From the NCBI RefSeq assembly GCF_000732635.1, contig NZ_JPMD01000005.1, positions 1-58,725 on the forward strand: DNA of 58,725 bases. Direction: 5' to 3'. The notes under the pieces were generated by a model that was not told the DNA's origin, did no database searches, and worked only from the letters and a program-made list of their open reading frames with translations. Source of the stretch: Clostridium sulfidigenes (GTDB lineage Bacteria > Bacillota > Clostridia > Clostridiales > Clostridiaceae). Made by a program: the position numbers and the translations under genes. Below, piece by piece: positions 9,181 to 18,084 of the stretch. Positions within the stretch are counted from its first letter, which is position 1. Each line of letters starts with the position of its first letter.

Positions 9181-10488
9181 TTATAGTTTCTCTTTGATTT
9201 TTAGTTTTAAATAAGGTACAAGTACAATTGCTATAAGGGCACTTATCCCCATTAAATATGGATAATAGAGATATTTCATTATGATAAATGGTGACAATTT
9301 AGCTAATGCTGATGCTGATAAAAGTTGTGCACCATAAGGAATAATTCCTTGAGACACACAAGAAAACATATCTAATATACCCGCTACTCTTTTAGGTTCA
9401 ATATCATATTGATTGGATATATCTTTAGCTATAGGTCCTACAGTAACTATAGCTATAGTGTTGTTAGCTGTACATATATCAACTAAACTAACTAATGTGG
9501 CAATTCCAAATTCAGCTCCTATTTTACTGTTAACTCTTTTTGTAATAAATCCTAGTATAAACTCAATTCCTCCATTGAATTTTATAATTTCAACCATTCC
9601 ACCAATTATCATTGAAATTATTACAAGCTCAGACATTCCACCAATTCCTTTGCCTATGGCCTGCAATAGACCTATTATATCAAAGGCTCCCGTAAATATT
9701 CCTATACTCCCTGCAAATAAGATTCCACCAACTAGTACCAATAGCACATTAACCCCTAAAAGTGCCGCAAGTAATACTCCTACATAAGGTAAAACTTTAA
9801 CTAAACTATATGAATAATCCCCTACTACCTTAGAATCTTGCCCCAATGTTATAAAAGTAAATATTAAAGTTGTTATTATTGCTGCTGGCAATACAACTGT
9901 AAAATTCATTCTAAATTTATCTCTCATCTCACAGCCTTGAGTCCTGGTAGCTGCTATAGTTGTATCAGAAATCATAGAAAGGTTGTCCCCAAACATTGCT
10001 CCACCAACAACAGCTCCAACCACTAAAGCTATAGGTATACCTGTCTTAGCCGCAATTCCAGTAGCTATAGGAACTAAGGCTACTATTGTTCCCATGGATG
10101 TACCTATAGATATTGCTATAAAACATGCAATTATAAAAACTCCAGCTACTAGTATGTTACTTGGTAAAAATGTTAGCCCTAAATTAACAGTAGATTCTAC
10201 AGCTCCCATAGTTTTAGCAACCTCTGCAAAAGCCCCTGCCAATATAAATATCAGACACATTAAAATGATGTTTGGTTCTCCTGCTCCCTTGCAAAATACA
10301 TCTAACTTTTTATCTAGTGATACTTTTCTATTCATAAATAATGCTACTAATGCTGCTAATAAAAATGGTACAGTTACAGGCATAGCATAAAAGTCCTTTG
10401 TAACTAATGATATCCCCATAAAAACTGCTATAAAAATAAATAATGGTAACAAAGCAATAGCACTGCCCTTTTTCAAGTTATCTTTCAT
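9181..10488 (-). CDS. NhaC-family transporter under SAM riboswitch control; probable methionine transporter (MetT-like)
   Basis: Polytopic membrane protein of 435 aa with 10-12 hydrophobic segments and the NhaC-type conserved segments AISIGTSMGTIVALVPIA (near 130) and GDNLSMISDTTIAATRTQGC (near 170). Homologues are usually named Na+/H+ antiporters. However, the gene lies directly behind a complete SAM-I riboswitch with a terminator (10,563-10,719). Comparative genomics of Gram-positive methionine regulons predicted NhaC-superfamily members under S-box control as methionine transporters (MetT). I therefore infer uptake of methionine or a related sulfur compound rather than pH homeostasis. AGGAGG precedes the start codon. 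Confidence 0.82.
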   Translation of the reverse strand: MKDNLKKGSAIALLPLFIFIAVFMGISLVTKDFYAMPVTVPFLLAALVALFMNRKVSLDKKLDVFCKGAGEPNIILMCLIFILAGAFAEVAKTMGAVESTVNLGLTFLPSNILVAGVFIIACFIAISIGTSMGTIVALVPIATGIAAKTGIPIALVVGAVVGGAMFGDNLSMISDTTIAATRTQGCEMRDKFRMNFTVVLPAAIITTLIFTFITLGQDSKVVGDYSYSLVKVLPYVGVLLAALLGVNVLLVLVGGILFAGSIGIFTGAFDIIGLLQAIGKGIGGMSELVIISMIIGGMVEIIKFNGGIEFILGFITKRVNSKIGAEFGIATLVSLVDICTANNTIAIVTVGPIAKDISNQYDIEPKRVAGILDMFSCVSQGIIPYGAQLLSASALAKLSPFIIMKYLYYPYLMGISALIAIVLVPYLKLKIKEKL

Positions 10489-10562
10489 TTTTTCCTCCTT
10501 AGTTAATTAATGTTTTAATTTTTTGTATAAGATTTAGTGATCTTAGGCATCTGAAAATAAAA

Positions 10563-10719
10563 AACTTCTTGCCTTACCTAAAAGATAATGCAAGAAGTTA
10601 TGTTCTTCCAATTCTTATCTTCCAGGTTAATCCTGCTGGATTTAGCACCATAAAGTTTAAAATAACTACCTTTGGTTGCCGGGCTTCATAGGGCCAGTCC
10701 CTCTGCCTCTCTTGATAAG
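10563..10719 (-). promoter_or_regulatory. SAM-I (S-box) riboswitch with intrinsic terminator
   Basis: Read on the minus strand, the aptamer runs from CTTATCAAGAGAGG (10,719) through GGGACTGGCCC and GAAGCCCGGCAACC to GGTGCTAAATCC and closes with GATAAG at 10,614-10,619, which pairs with the first bases (P1). These are the conserved S-box segments. Downstream, AACTTCTTGC and GCAAGAAGTT (10,590-10,599 and 10,563-10,572) form a 10-bp terminator stem followed by a T-run. SAM binding should switch off the NhaC-family transporter gene. Confidence 0.95.
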
Positions 10720-10749
10720 ATACTATATTATATTTTTAAATTCTTTATA

Positions 10750-10778
10750 AGAATAGCATTGGTTTATTATTATGTCAA
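10750..10778 (-). promoter_or_regulatory. Sigma-A promoter of the riboswitch transcript
   Basis: Minus-strand TTGACA (10,778-10,773), a 17-nt spacer, then TATTCT (10,755-10,750). This places the transcript start about 25 nt before the S-box aptamer. Confidence 0.75.
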
Positions 10779-10944
10779 TATAATTCAATATAATTTATCA
10801 AAAGCATTTTTATCCATCTTTTATCAAATAAATCCTCAGTTTCTTTTTCTATTTATTTATGAATAACAGCCTTGCCATATTATATATTTAGTGTACCTTT
10901 ATTTTACCTACCATGTCTTCCGAAGTTTCACCATTGAATTTTCA

Positions 10945-12363
10945 TTATGTTAATGCATTGAACCATGCAGAGTGTAGCAATGCGATACCTTCTCGTACCT
11001 GTTGTTCATTCAGTAAACTGTATCCTATAAATATAATGTTTCGGGGACATTCATTCCTGTCATTCCAAAATGGAATCATAGAATATACTTTGACTCCGAC
11101 TTTTTCTGCCTGTTTAATAAGCCAATCTTGTTCTTCACCACCCGGAAACTCCAAAACGAAATGCACCCCTGCTCCGCGACCATGTAATATTACTTTTTTG
11201 TCAAACATTTTCGTCGCTTCCTGTATAAATATATCGTGACACCTTTTGTAGGTAATGCACATTTTTCGAATATGACGCTCATAATTTCCCTCTCTCATAT
11301 ATGCAGCTAAAACACGTTGCGTTAACCATGATACAGGAGAACTATGAGAACAGAATAAACTATGATACCTCTTTAGTAAGCGTACTGGCAACACCATATA
11401 GTTCACCCTCAGAGAAGGTGAAAGAGACTTTGAAAAAGTTCCGATATAAATAGTACGATCTTCGGCATCTAAAGAGTGGAGTGCTGGCACTGGATTGGCA
11501 TCATATCTGAGTTCACTGTCATAATCATCCTCAATGATGTAAGCATCGTTAACATTTGCCCAATTAAGGAGCTCCTTACGCTGCACAATTGACATTACAG
11601 TTCCATAAGGGAATTGATGGGAAGGTGTTACATAAGCAGCACATGCGTTAGAGCAGTGAATTGATGAAAGGATAAGTCCATCTTTACTAGCTGGGATTGC
11701 ATGCACATTATAATTGTTGTTTATAAATACATCCCTTGCTCCATTATATCCTGGTTCCTCCATTGCAATGATGTTATTTTCTTTACGCAGAAGAGTGCAC
11801 AAAATATTTAAGGAATATTGTAGCCCACAACCGATGATAATTTGTTCCTTACTACAAACCATACCTCTTGATTTGTACAGGTGTCTTACGATTTCTTCTC
11901 TTAAAAACAGATCACCCTGTTTATCTGGATAATGATTAACTACTTCCTTTTGCGATGATAGGAGAATTTGAGATGTGTATTTTCGCCATAACTTGAAAGG
12001 AAATTGCTCATAAGGAAGTGTACCGTACTGAAAATCATATAGAATCACAGGTTTCTTCAGCTCTGATTTTTGGGTAGATAAGGCTTTTATATCCTGCGGA
12101 ACATAATTTTTCTCCGTAAATTCACTTGAAGTATCCATAACAAAAAATCCTGACCCATGTCTTGCTTGAATATATCCCTCCACTGCAAGCTGGGTATAAG
12201 CCTGACTGACAGTATTGCGTGCAATACCTAATGTTTGGGCTAGTGTACGAATACCTGGAAGCCGTTCTCCATGTGCAATATTTCCTTGTTCAATATCTTT
12301 TTTCACCTGATTATAAATTTGAAGATACATTGGATCATTTGAATTCTCTTGAATATAAATCAT
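10945..12363 (-). CDS. MocR/PdxR-type GntR regulator with aminotransferase domain, 472 aa
   Basis: Residues 1-75 are a GntR winged helix (PMYLQIYNQVKKDI, then IARNTVSQAYTQLAVEGYI). The rest is a fold-type I aminotransferase-like domain with the PLP lysine motif GTFSKSLSPSLR near residue 310 and the IIEDDYDSELRYD segment near 275. Proteins of this kind bind PLP and control vitamin B6 or amino-acid genes. It is divergent from a pyridoxamine-phosphate-oxidase-like gene, with two AAGTGTA repeats between them, so that neighbour is the likely target. Confidence 0.9.
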   Translation of the reverse strand: MIYIQENSNDPMYLQIYNQVKKDIEQGNIAHGERLPGIRTLAQTLGIARNTVSQAYTQLAVEGYIQARHGSGFFVMDTSSEFTEKNYVPQDIKALSTQKSELKKPVILYDFQYGTLPYEQFPFKLWRKYTSQILLSSQKEVVNHYPDKQGDLFLREEIVRHLYKSRGMVCSKEQIIIGCGLQYSLNILCTLLRKENNIIAMEEPGYNGARDVFINNNYNVHAIPASKDGLILSSIHCSNACAAYVTPSHQFPYGTVMSIVQRKELLNWANVNDAYIIEDDYDSELRYDANPVPALHSLDAEDRTIYIGTFSKSLSPSLRVNYMVLPVRLLKRYHSLFCSHSSPVSWLTQRVLAAYMREGNYERHIRKMCITYKRCHDIFIQEATKMFDKKVILHGRGAGVHFVLEFPGGEEQDWLIKQAEKVGVKVYSMIPFWNDRNECPRNIIFIGYSLLNEQQVREGIALLHSAWFNALT

Positions 12364-12387
12364 ATAATTATAACCATCCTTATACCA

Positions 12388-12419
12388 AAGTGTATCCTAT
12401 ATTATATCATATAAGTGTA
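12388..12419. promoter_or_regulatory. Candidate MocR-type operator: two direct AAGTGTA repeats
   Basis: AAGTGTA occurs at 12,388-12,394 and 12,413-12,419, 25 bp apart and thus on nearly the same helix face. An inverted TTCACTT follows at 12,432-12,438. Direct repeats are the usual site architecture for MocR/PdxR regulators, and this is the divergent promoter region of such a regulator. Confidence 0.45.
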
Positions 12420-12526
12420 ACTTTTAATAGGTTCACTTCTATGCTACAATATGTTTAATTCTATATCAAGTACATATATATCTTGAATAGAAATCAAATT
12501 TATATGATTAGGAGGATAATTAAGTT

Positions 12527-13000
12527 ATGCAATATAGAATGAAGAAGTTTCAATTAACGTTGGAGCAGATTGATGAGCTCCTTCACCGTGCGGATACCGG
12601 ACGATTCGCTACTATCAATGAGGATGGTTATCCATATGTGGTTGCCATGCACTTTGTTTATTACAATAACAAAATTTATATGCATGGTCTACCAAAGGGA
12701 CAAAAAATCGATAATATAAATAGAAACCCCAAAGTATGCTTTGAGGTTGATGAATTGTTTGGTCTCTTGACTGACAATATCGAGAATGCCTGTGACACCG
12801 AAGCAGAGTACAATAGCGTCGTAATTGTTGGAAACGCTTCGCTACTTGAGGACTTGGATTATAAACATGAAGTGTTAAATAAGCTAGTTGAAAAGTACAC
12901 TCCGCAGTTTGCTGGAAAAGAGTTTCCTGATAAAATGATTAAGGGTACAGCTGTGATTGAGCTTGATATAGTAGAGTGTACAGGAAAATATCATAAATAG
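12527..13000 (+). CDS. Pyridoxamine 5'-phosphate oxidase-like flavoprotein (NimA-type), 157 aa
   Basis: Split-barrel FMN-binding protein. The motif GRFATINEDGYPYVVAMHFV (residues about 25-44) and IYMHG are typical of the PNPOx-like family that includes 5-nitroimidazole-resistance proteins. AGGAGG-type ribosome site (TTAGGAGGATAATTAAGTT) before the ATG. Divergent from the MocR-type regulator, which is a frequent arrangement for this family and suggests PLP- or antimicrobial-responsive control. The exact substrate is unknown. Confidence 0.85.
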   Translation: MQYRMKKFQLTLEQIDELLHRADTGRFATINEDGYPYVVAMHFVYYNNKIYMHGLPKGQKIDNINRNPKVCFEVDELFGLLTDNIENACDTEAEYNSVVIVGNASLLEDLDYKHEVLNKLVEKYTPQFAGKEFPDKMIKGTAVIELDIVECTGKYHK

Positions 13001-13020
13001 AGCAAATAGAATACTCAACA

Positions 13021-13881
13021 TCATCTAAACTCATTTTCATATCTCTTAAAAAATTCATAATATGTACGCACATTCTCTAATTCTGTCCACTTTTTCACAT
13101 CAACTGGATTTTCATCAAGATCATATATTTTTGCTCCACCCATAGCAAGCAGAAAAGGGGAATGTGTTGATATGATAAATTGACATCCTAAAAACCGTGC
13201 AGAGTCCTCGATAAATTTCATTAATTCCATCTGACGTTTTGGAGAAAGGCTGTTTTCAGGCTCATCCAATATGTATAATCCATTTTCTCCAATTTTTTCA
13301 ATAAAATATCGAAATGCACTTTCCCCATTTGAATACTCCCTTACATTATCCATAACTTCATTTCTCACAAACTTTGACTGGGTTTTACTTCTAGCAGTAT
13401 TTACTTTTTTTAGTTGCTCATATTCTTCTATAGACTTCATTTGGAAATGAGAATATTTTGCATCTAAGTATTCTTCAAAAAGTTTTTCCCGTTTTTGATC
13501 AATTCCTTCGTTAAGGTTTCGGATATTCAACATATAATCAAATACATCATCACTTGTTATAATTCTGCTATTTTTAGGGATGTCATCTTCAAGTTGCATC
13601 TCACACATATTGACATAGTCAGGATAGAAATTAGATTTATTATAGATAGAATCTCGATTGATCCCTGTTTTTTCTGCTATCACATTTAATGCCGTTGATT
13701 TTCCCGAACCATTTCCACCATATAAAATCGTAACTGGTTCAAAATCAATTCTTTCAAAACTATGTTTTGATAATATCTTAAATGGATAAAAGGAGTCGTA
13801 GCACGTTCTTTTTTCCTCTAGTAAAAAATCAAATTCTATATCATCATTTGGAAATGTAAAAACACTTAAATAAACCATCAT
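13021..13881 (-). CDS. AAA_21-type ATPase (ABC/SMC-like, predicted), about 286 aa
   Basis: Single-protein ABC-type ATPase: Walker A YGGNGSGKST, then a long helical insertion, Walker B LYILDEPENSLSP, and the switch His in ISTHSPFLL. This is the layout of AAA_21/Uup-like ATPases often seen as regulators or defence components (OLD-like without a visible TOPRIM domain). The open frame extends 43 codons further (to 14,010), but that N-terminus looks non-coding. ATAAGGGTGATT precedes the ATG pair at 13,876-13,881, which I take as the start. No partner gene is adjacent. Confidence 0.78.
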   Translation of the reverse strand: MMVYLSVFTFPNDDIEFDFLLEEKRTCYDSFYPFKILSKHSFERIDFEPVTILYGGNGSGKSTALNVIAEKTGINRDSIYNKSNFYPDYVNMCEMQLEDDIPKNSRIITSDDVFDYMLNIRNLNEGIDQKREKLFEEYLDAKYSHFQMKSIEEYEQLKKVNTARSKTQSKFVRNEVMDNVREYSNGESAFRYFIEKIGENGLYILDEPENSLSPKRQMELMKFIEDSARFLGCQFIISTHSPFLLAMGGAKIYDLDENPVDVKKWTELENVRTYYEFFKRYENEFR

Positions 13882-14010
13882 AATCACCCTTATCATAACA
13901 CTATAATATTTGTATTTTTTATTTTGTCTATCATAACCTTTATAACCATTTAATTTTACACTATACCCCTGCCTATTTATTATATCCATAAAATTAACAA
14001 AAGCCCTCAA

Positions 14011-14346
14011 ACCCGCATGAACAGAACAACTAGTTAACTAGTTATATAGTTTTATAGTTAAATATATCCCTAGTTAACTATAAAAATAGTTTTCTATAAA
14101 CCTATTTCCCTATGTAAATATTTATATAGAGAAATAGTCATATTTATCTTTTACTTTATTATAATATTTTATTATCAGCTATGCACTACTATCACTATGA
14201 TTTCATCCTAATGAAAGTTAGATTTTTAAATTGTTTTTTATTACAGAAGTGGTATAGTTAAAATAATTTTTATAAGGTTAACAATATTGCTTGTATATAG
14301 TGCTAATACCAAAAGGATTATAGTACAATAAGTAGCACACTTAATA
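14011..14346. other. Intergenic region with TAGTTAACTA palindromes
   Basis: No gene is seen. A perfect 16-bp palindrome (14,028-14,043, centre GTTAAC) and a second TAGTTAACTA at 14,071-14,080 lie 43 bp apart. Further AT-rich half sites (ATAGTTTTATAGTTAA) lie between them. A 12-bp stem with one mismatch (14,102-14,113 with 14,126-14,137) may be a terminator. The palindromes look like operators for a MarR-type dimer, but no such regulator is in the window. Confidence 0.45.
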
Positions 14347-15303
14347 TTAACAATTACATATAAAACTTAATGCCTTATTTAATTTATCGGATAAATCTTG
14401 TGGAATAGCATGTCCTATACCTTTATTTACATAGAATTCATAGGGAAGATCAACTTCTTCAAATACTTTAATCATTTCTTCTTGCTCTTCCAATGGCATT
14501 ATAATTTCTCCTTCCATAAATATGCCCCTAACCCCTCTTTCAGCTGCAAGCTTAACATTCACCTTGGTAAATGATTTTGTAAAATCTGGACCTATTGCAA
14601 TAAACCCTTTTATAGGAATCACATTAGCAAATGTAATGTCTAAGGCTGTTATTGCTCCCCCTGAGAATCCTCCAATTATTACCCACTCCTCATCAATGGA
14701 ATATTCTTGTAATATTAAATTATAACATTCTTTGATATCATTCCTTGAAATAAGTGGATTCATTGTCCAACTGAAACCATTATGACGATATAATTGTGAA
14801 GATTGAACATATACAACAATAAAACCTTTCTTTAAAAATTCATCAGGCTTCCAGTATTCACTAAATTCACCTATGTTTCCAGGATCACCATGTAATGCAA
14901 TAAATAATGGATACCTCTTTCCTTCAATGTAATTAATCGGTAGATGGACAGCATATTTAAATCTAGCCTTTTCTCTAGCCTTTGTTAATAATGAATCATT
15001 TTTATTCTTAAGATCAACATACCTGATATCTGCTTTTAAATGAACTTCATCAAAAATATCCTTATCACATGCCCATCCTTCATTAAGAAGATATGATATC
15101 ACATTAATAGACTCTTCATACATTTCCTCATGAGAATAAAATTCAGCTTTTAAAATCATTATTTCAAATAAATACTTATCAAATTCCTGTTTAGGAAGAT
15201 ATTCTGATGCATATTCTAATAAATTTAAGGCTTCTCTGTATTTTTTCTGGTTATAAAGAGTTGTAATTTCACCTTCGAATTCCCAATACTTGTTATATTT
15301 CAT
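14347..15303 (-). CDS. Alpha/beta hydrolase with helical N-terminal region, 318 aa
   Basis: Residues about 1-95 are helical and TPR-like (EYLPKQEFDKYLFEIMILKAE). The rest is an esterase/dienelactone-hydrolase-type alpha/beta hydrolase: LFIALHGDPGN (oxyanion region) near 138, nucleophile elbow GGFSGGA near 213, and a C-terminal catalytic His in GIGHAIP near 300. The start chosen is the ATG at 15,303 with AAGGAG in front; the frame opens 7 codons earlier. It is clearly paralogous to the gene at 41,328-42,290 over its full length. Cytoplasmic, with no signal peptide. The substrate is unknown. Confidence 0.82.
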   Translation of the reverse strand: MKYNKYWEFEGEITTLYNQKKYREALNLLEYASEYLPKQEFDKYLFEIMILKAEFYSHEEMYEESINVISYLLNEGWACDKDIFDEVHLKADIRYVDLKNKNDSLLTKAREKARFKYAVHLPINYIEGKRYPLFIALHGDPGNIGEFSEYWKPDEFLKKGFIVVYVQSSQLYRHNGFSWTMNPLISRNDIKECYNLILQEYSIDEEWVIIGGFSGGAITALDITFANVIPIKGFIAIGPDFTKSFTKVNVKLAAERGVRGIFMEGEIIMPLEEQEEMIKVFEEVDLPYEFYVNKGIGHAIPQDLSDKLNKALSFICNC

Positions 15304-15477
15304 ACTTAATTCTCCTTTGATCAATATCTAAATATTTTTCGCAGTATAATATTTCTCATACTATATATTCCATATATAGTAACTTTTAAACTTTATTCTA
15401 TTATATCACATCACATATTTTCTGAATGTCTGTAGATTGTTTTTCCATATCCATAAACAAATATGCATACAAAGAAA

Positions 15478-15503
15478 GCACTAAGATTTTATTACCTTAG
15501 TGC
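15478..15503 (-). terminator. Terminator of the AraC-type gene
   Basis: GCACTAAG / CTTAGTGC, 8-bp stem, with TTTCTTTG on the minus-strand side; 27 nt past the stop codon. Confidence 0.65.
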
Positions 15504-15530
15504 CTTTAAAAAAGTTTTTGTATCCAGTAT

Positions 15531-16436
15531 TTAATTTATTGATTTAATAGGGCGTGCTTCAATATATCCTCTGTATCCCATTGGTGCAAGCTGAAATCTT
15601 GGGGCAGTTTCTGGTGCCCACTGATATCCGTAAACAGTAGGGTCAAATTTTTCAATATGATTCCACACTTCATAGATTGCATCCATAAAATCATCATCAT
15701 TATAGGATTCACCTTGAAAAATCATTAATTTGCAAGGTGGCAATTCTATAAGTTCATACCCATTAGGAATATCATTTGTGTAGTCAATGGGAACTTCTAC
15801 ACCTTGCACATATTGTGATGTTCCTTCTTTAATAAGATGTTTTGGAAGCCACATTCCAATTGGCTCATATATGGCTTCTTTTACACTTGTAAGTACTGAC
15901 CATACATCACACCCTACCTCTTCACAATATTCAAAATAACCCGTTGCTTTTTTCCCTCGCCTTAACAAAACTTTTCGTGAAGGACGCTGAATAACCTGTA
16001 CAAATACAGATTTGGTATTAAAGTTATCACTCATCTTTTTTCCTCCTTTATGAAATGCTCGGTAGGTATCGAAAACTTTCTGAGGCATAAATAGTTTTAT
16101 TGGTGGTGTACATTGACTATATTTTCTTGGCGGCATCCCAAATTCCTTTGAAAATGCTCTTGTAAATCCCTCGTGTGAGTCAAAGACAAAATCCATCGCT
16201 ACATCTATAATCTTTTCATTACTGTCACGTAGTATTAACGCAGCTTTAGTAAGCCTTAATGCACGAATATAGTCAAATGGTGCCTTACCAGTAACTTCTT
16301 TGAATAGTTTTGCAGCATGCCATGGTGAATATCCTGCCACAACAGCTAGTTCTTTTAACGTAATCTTTCTTAAAATATTAACATCAATGTACTCTTGCAT
16401 ACGTTGTACCGCCATAATAGTTTCAGCCTCACTCAT
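15531..16436 (-). CDS. AraC-family regulator with GyrI-like effector domain, 301 aa
   Basis: Residues 1-110 hold two helix-turn-helix units of the AraC/XylS type (ITLKELAVVAGYSPWHAAKLFKEVTG, then IIDVAMDFVFDSHEGFTRAFSKEFG). Residues 140-300 form a GyrI-like/AraC_E_bind domain that usually binds small hydrophobic or cationic ligands. GGAGGTGG fixes the start at 16,436 (MSEAETIM); the open frame is longer but unsupported. It resembles the second regulator at 19,127-19,984. Probably controls drug or toxicant response genes; its target is not evident. Confidence 0.88.
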   Translation of the reverse strand: MSEAETIMAVQRMQEYIDVNILRKITLKELAVVAGYSPWHAAKLFKEVTGKAPFDYIRALRLTKAALILRDSNEKIIDVAMDFVFDSHEGFTRAFSKEFGMPPRKYSQCTPPIKLFMPQKVFDTYRAFHKGGKKMSDNFNTKSVFVQVIQRPSRKVLLRRGKKATGYFEYCEEVGCDVWSVLTSVKEAIYEPIGMWLPKHLIKEGTSQYVQGVEVPIDYTNDIPNGYELIELPPCKLMIFQGESYNDDDFMDAIYEVWNHIEKFDPTVYGYQWAPETAPRFQLAPMGYRGYIEARPIKSIN

Positions 16437-16561
16437 TCTTCCACCTCCAATATCTAAAGTATATATCATAAAGAACTCTATTTCTTGACCTGCATTGCGA
16501 ATAAAAAAGAGCATTTTTCTTCTCTTAATCACTCTACTAATATACCACTTATTAATAAACC

Positions 16562-17572
16562 TTATATTTCTAATAATACTTTTTCTAAAATTTCATAATG
16601 CCAATAATATAAATCCTTGGGTTTTATTGAAAAAGCTTTTTCTTTATCAACAATTATTTTTCCATCATCAATAGTTACAAAACTAAAAAAAGGATCTCCT
16701 GATAAAAAGGATAAACTGGCATTTTCACTCCATTCTTCAACTGTTACAAAATCATTTTCAAATAGTAATTTAAGTAAGTCATAAAAGCTTTTTTGCATAA
16801 CTCTAAGCTTAAAATGTGGACACTCTTTTTCAACAATATATAAATCTATTTCTTCCCATAACTTTTCAATAACACTTTGCCTATTAATTAAACTTTCTAA
16901 TGACAAATCTCCTGTACTCATTACTTCAAGAATTCTTGTTTCCCATTGTGTTGGTGTCCAAGAAAGAGTTCTACTAAAATGAATAATCCATTTTTCATGT
17001 GGAATGTATTCACCATTTACTATAAATAGAGCTTCTATTAACTTAGTGACAGCATTATTCATCATATAATGACCTTGCACTGTATCCCCCCTATGAATCC
17101 ATATATCACCTGCTAATCTAAAATACCACCAACAATCAAAAAGTAATCCTTCAGCTTGTAATGGTTCTGGTTTATTTATAAGTTTATCTCTTACAAATTT
17201 TTTTATTTCTCCATTGGGATCATATAAAATTTTTGCATAAGATAAATCCCATAAAGCAATACTATCCCACGATTTCTGTTTTTCTTCCTCCAAATTTAAT
17301 ATCTTTATATCGTAAAGATATTTTTGAGCCATTGTAATCCCAATTGGTATAGGTGATTTTCCATTATTCCATAGTTCATAATTTTCTTTATCTAAATAAA
17401 TAACTATGTCAATTTCAGATAGATAATCTACATAACCTCGCGACATCCCTCCATTTAGGGTTATTCCAATTACTCCTTCTAAAGATTTAAGCTTTTTTAT
17501 ACTATTTTTTAATTCTAACATAAAATCATTAATTTTATTTTCACTTTTTAAGTTCACATATGGTCTTTTCAT
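16562..17572 (-). CDS. Nucleotidyltransferase-domain protein, 336 aa, behind an attenuator-like leader
   Basis: The N-terminal polymerase-beta-type fold shows GGMSRGYVDYLSEIDIVIYLD (residues about 41-61). This matches the G-G/S-x-D-x-D catalytic signature, although the spacing is looser than in classical ANT enzymes. A helical C-terminal half follows (HYMMNNAVTKLIEALFIVNG near 190), as in aminoglycoside nucleotidyltransferases. The gene is preceded by a 300-nt leader with a mini-ORF, an antiterminator and a terminator (17,647-17,867), an arrangement typical of drug-inducible resistance genes. A resistance or detoxification role is therefore suggested but unproven. AGGAG precedes the ATG. Confidence 0.75.
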   Translation of the reverse strand: MKRPYVNLKSENKINDFMLELKNSIKKLKSLEGVIGITLNGGMSRGYVDYLSEIDIVIYLDKENYELWNNGKSPIPIGITMAQKYLYDIKILNLEEEKQKSWDSIALWDLSYAKILYDPNGEIKKFVRDKLINKPEPLQAEGLLFDCWWYFRLAGDIWIHRGDTVQGHYMMNNAVTKLIEALFIVNGEYIPHEKWIIHFSRTLSWTPTQWETRILEVMSTGDLSLESLINRQSVIEKLWEEIDLYIVEKECPHFKLRVMQKSFYDLLKLLFENDFVTVEEWSENASLSFLSGDPFFSFVTIDDGKIIVDKEKAFSIKPKDLYYWHYEILEKVLLEI

Positions 17573-17646
17573 AATAATATCTCCTTCTTAAATTAATTTT
17601 TTCATATAAAATATAGATGTAACAGTATAATTTAAATAAAATAAAA

Positions 17647-17711
17647 AGCCGTAGATTTTACTCTACGACTTCTATCATAAAAAGATAGTTCAATTGCCTA
17701 GAGAGTAAAAT
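17647..17711 (-). promoter_or_regulatory. Transcription attenuator (terminator with competing antiterminator)
   Basis: On the minus strand AAGTCGTAGA (17,671-17,662) pairs with TCTACGGCTT (17,656-17,647), followed by TTTATTTTATTT: a terminator 75 nt before the nucleotidyltransferase start. The 10-nt AGAGTAAAAT segment in its stem and loop (17,664-17,655) is perfectly complementary to an upstream segment (17,711-17,702). The two structures are therefore mutually exclusive. Confidence 0.65.
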
Positions 17712-17827
17712 AAAATCATATACTAATAAAATGGTTCACCAAATAAACTGTCACATCAAACAGTTTTACCACTCTATTTTAATAAATGATTCTATCTTAC
17801 TTCTCCGTGCCAAATTATACTTTTTGA

Positions 17828-17857
17828 TTACATAGTACTAATTTGACCGAATGGCAC
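17828..17857 (-). CDS. Candidate leader peptide, 9 codons
   Basis: GTG-initiated mini-ORF encoding MPFGQISTM, preceded by GAAAGGTGGA. It lies about 120 nt upstream of the attenuator described at 17,647-17,711, and stalling of a ribosome here could favour the antiterminator. The spacing of the ribosome site is short, so translation is only plausible. Confidence 0.35.
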   Translation of the reverse strand: MPFGQISTM

Positions 17858-18084
17858 TCCACCTTTCAAAATTACACTGTTACATATGAAAATTATACAC
17901 CTAATTGAAATATTTGTAAACATTATATGTTAGTTTTGGAAATCATACTCATGATATACTATCCATCCATATATTCAGCTTTTAAAATAGAATATAACAC
18001 CAAATCTACAATCCCTCTATCCTTCCAAAAATATCCCTATCTTATTATCCCTTCATCTATAAAATTGTTTCTTAATCATTTAAA

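Noticed and set aside
10672..10866. Plus-strand 64-aa frame opposite the SAM riboswitch
   Set aside because: It overlaps the aptamer and promoter and has no ribosome site.
17573..17880. T-box or other tRNA-sensing leader before the nucleotidyltransferase
   Set aside because: The T-box core (GGTGG-N-ACCGCG type) is absent; a GGTGAACC stretch is too different. A peptide-coupled attenuator fits better.
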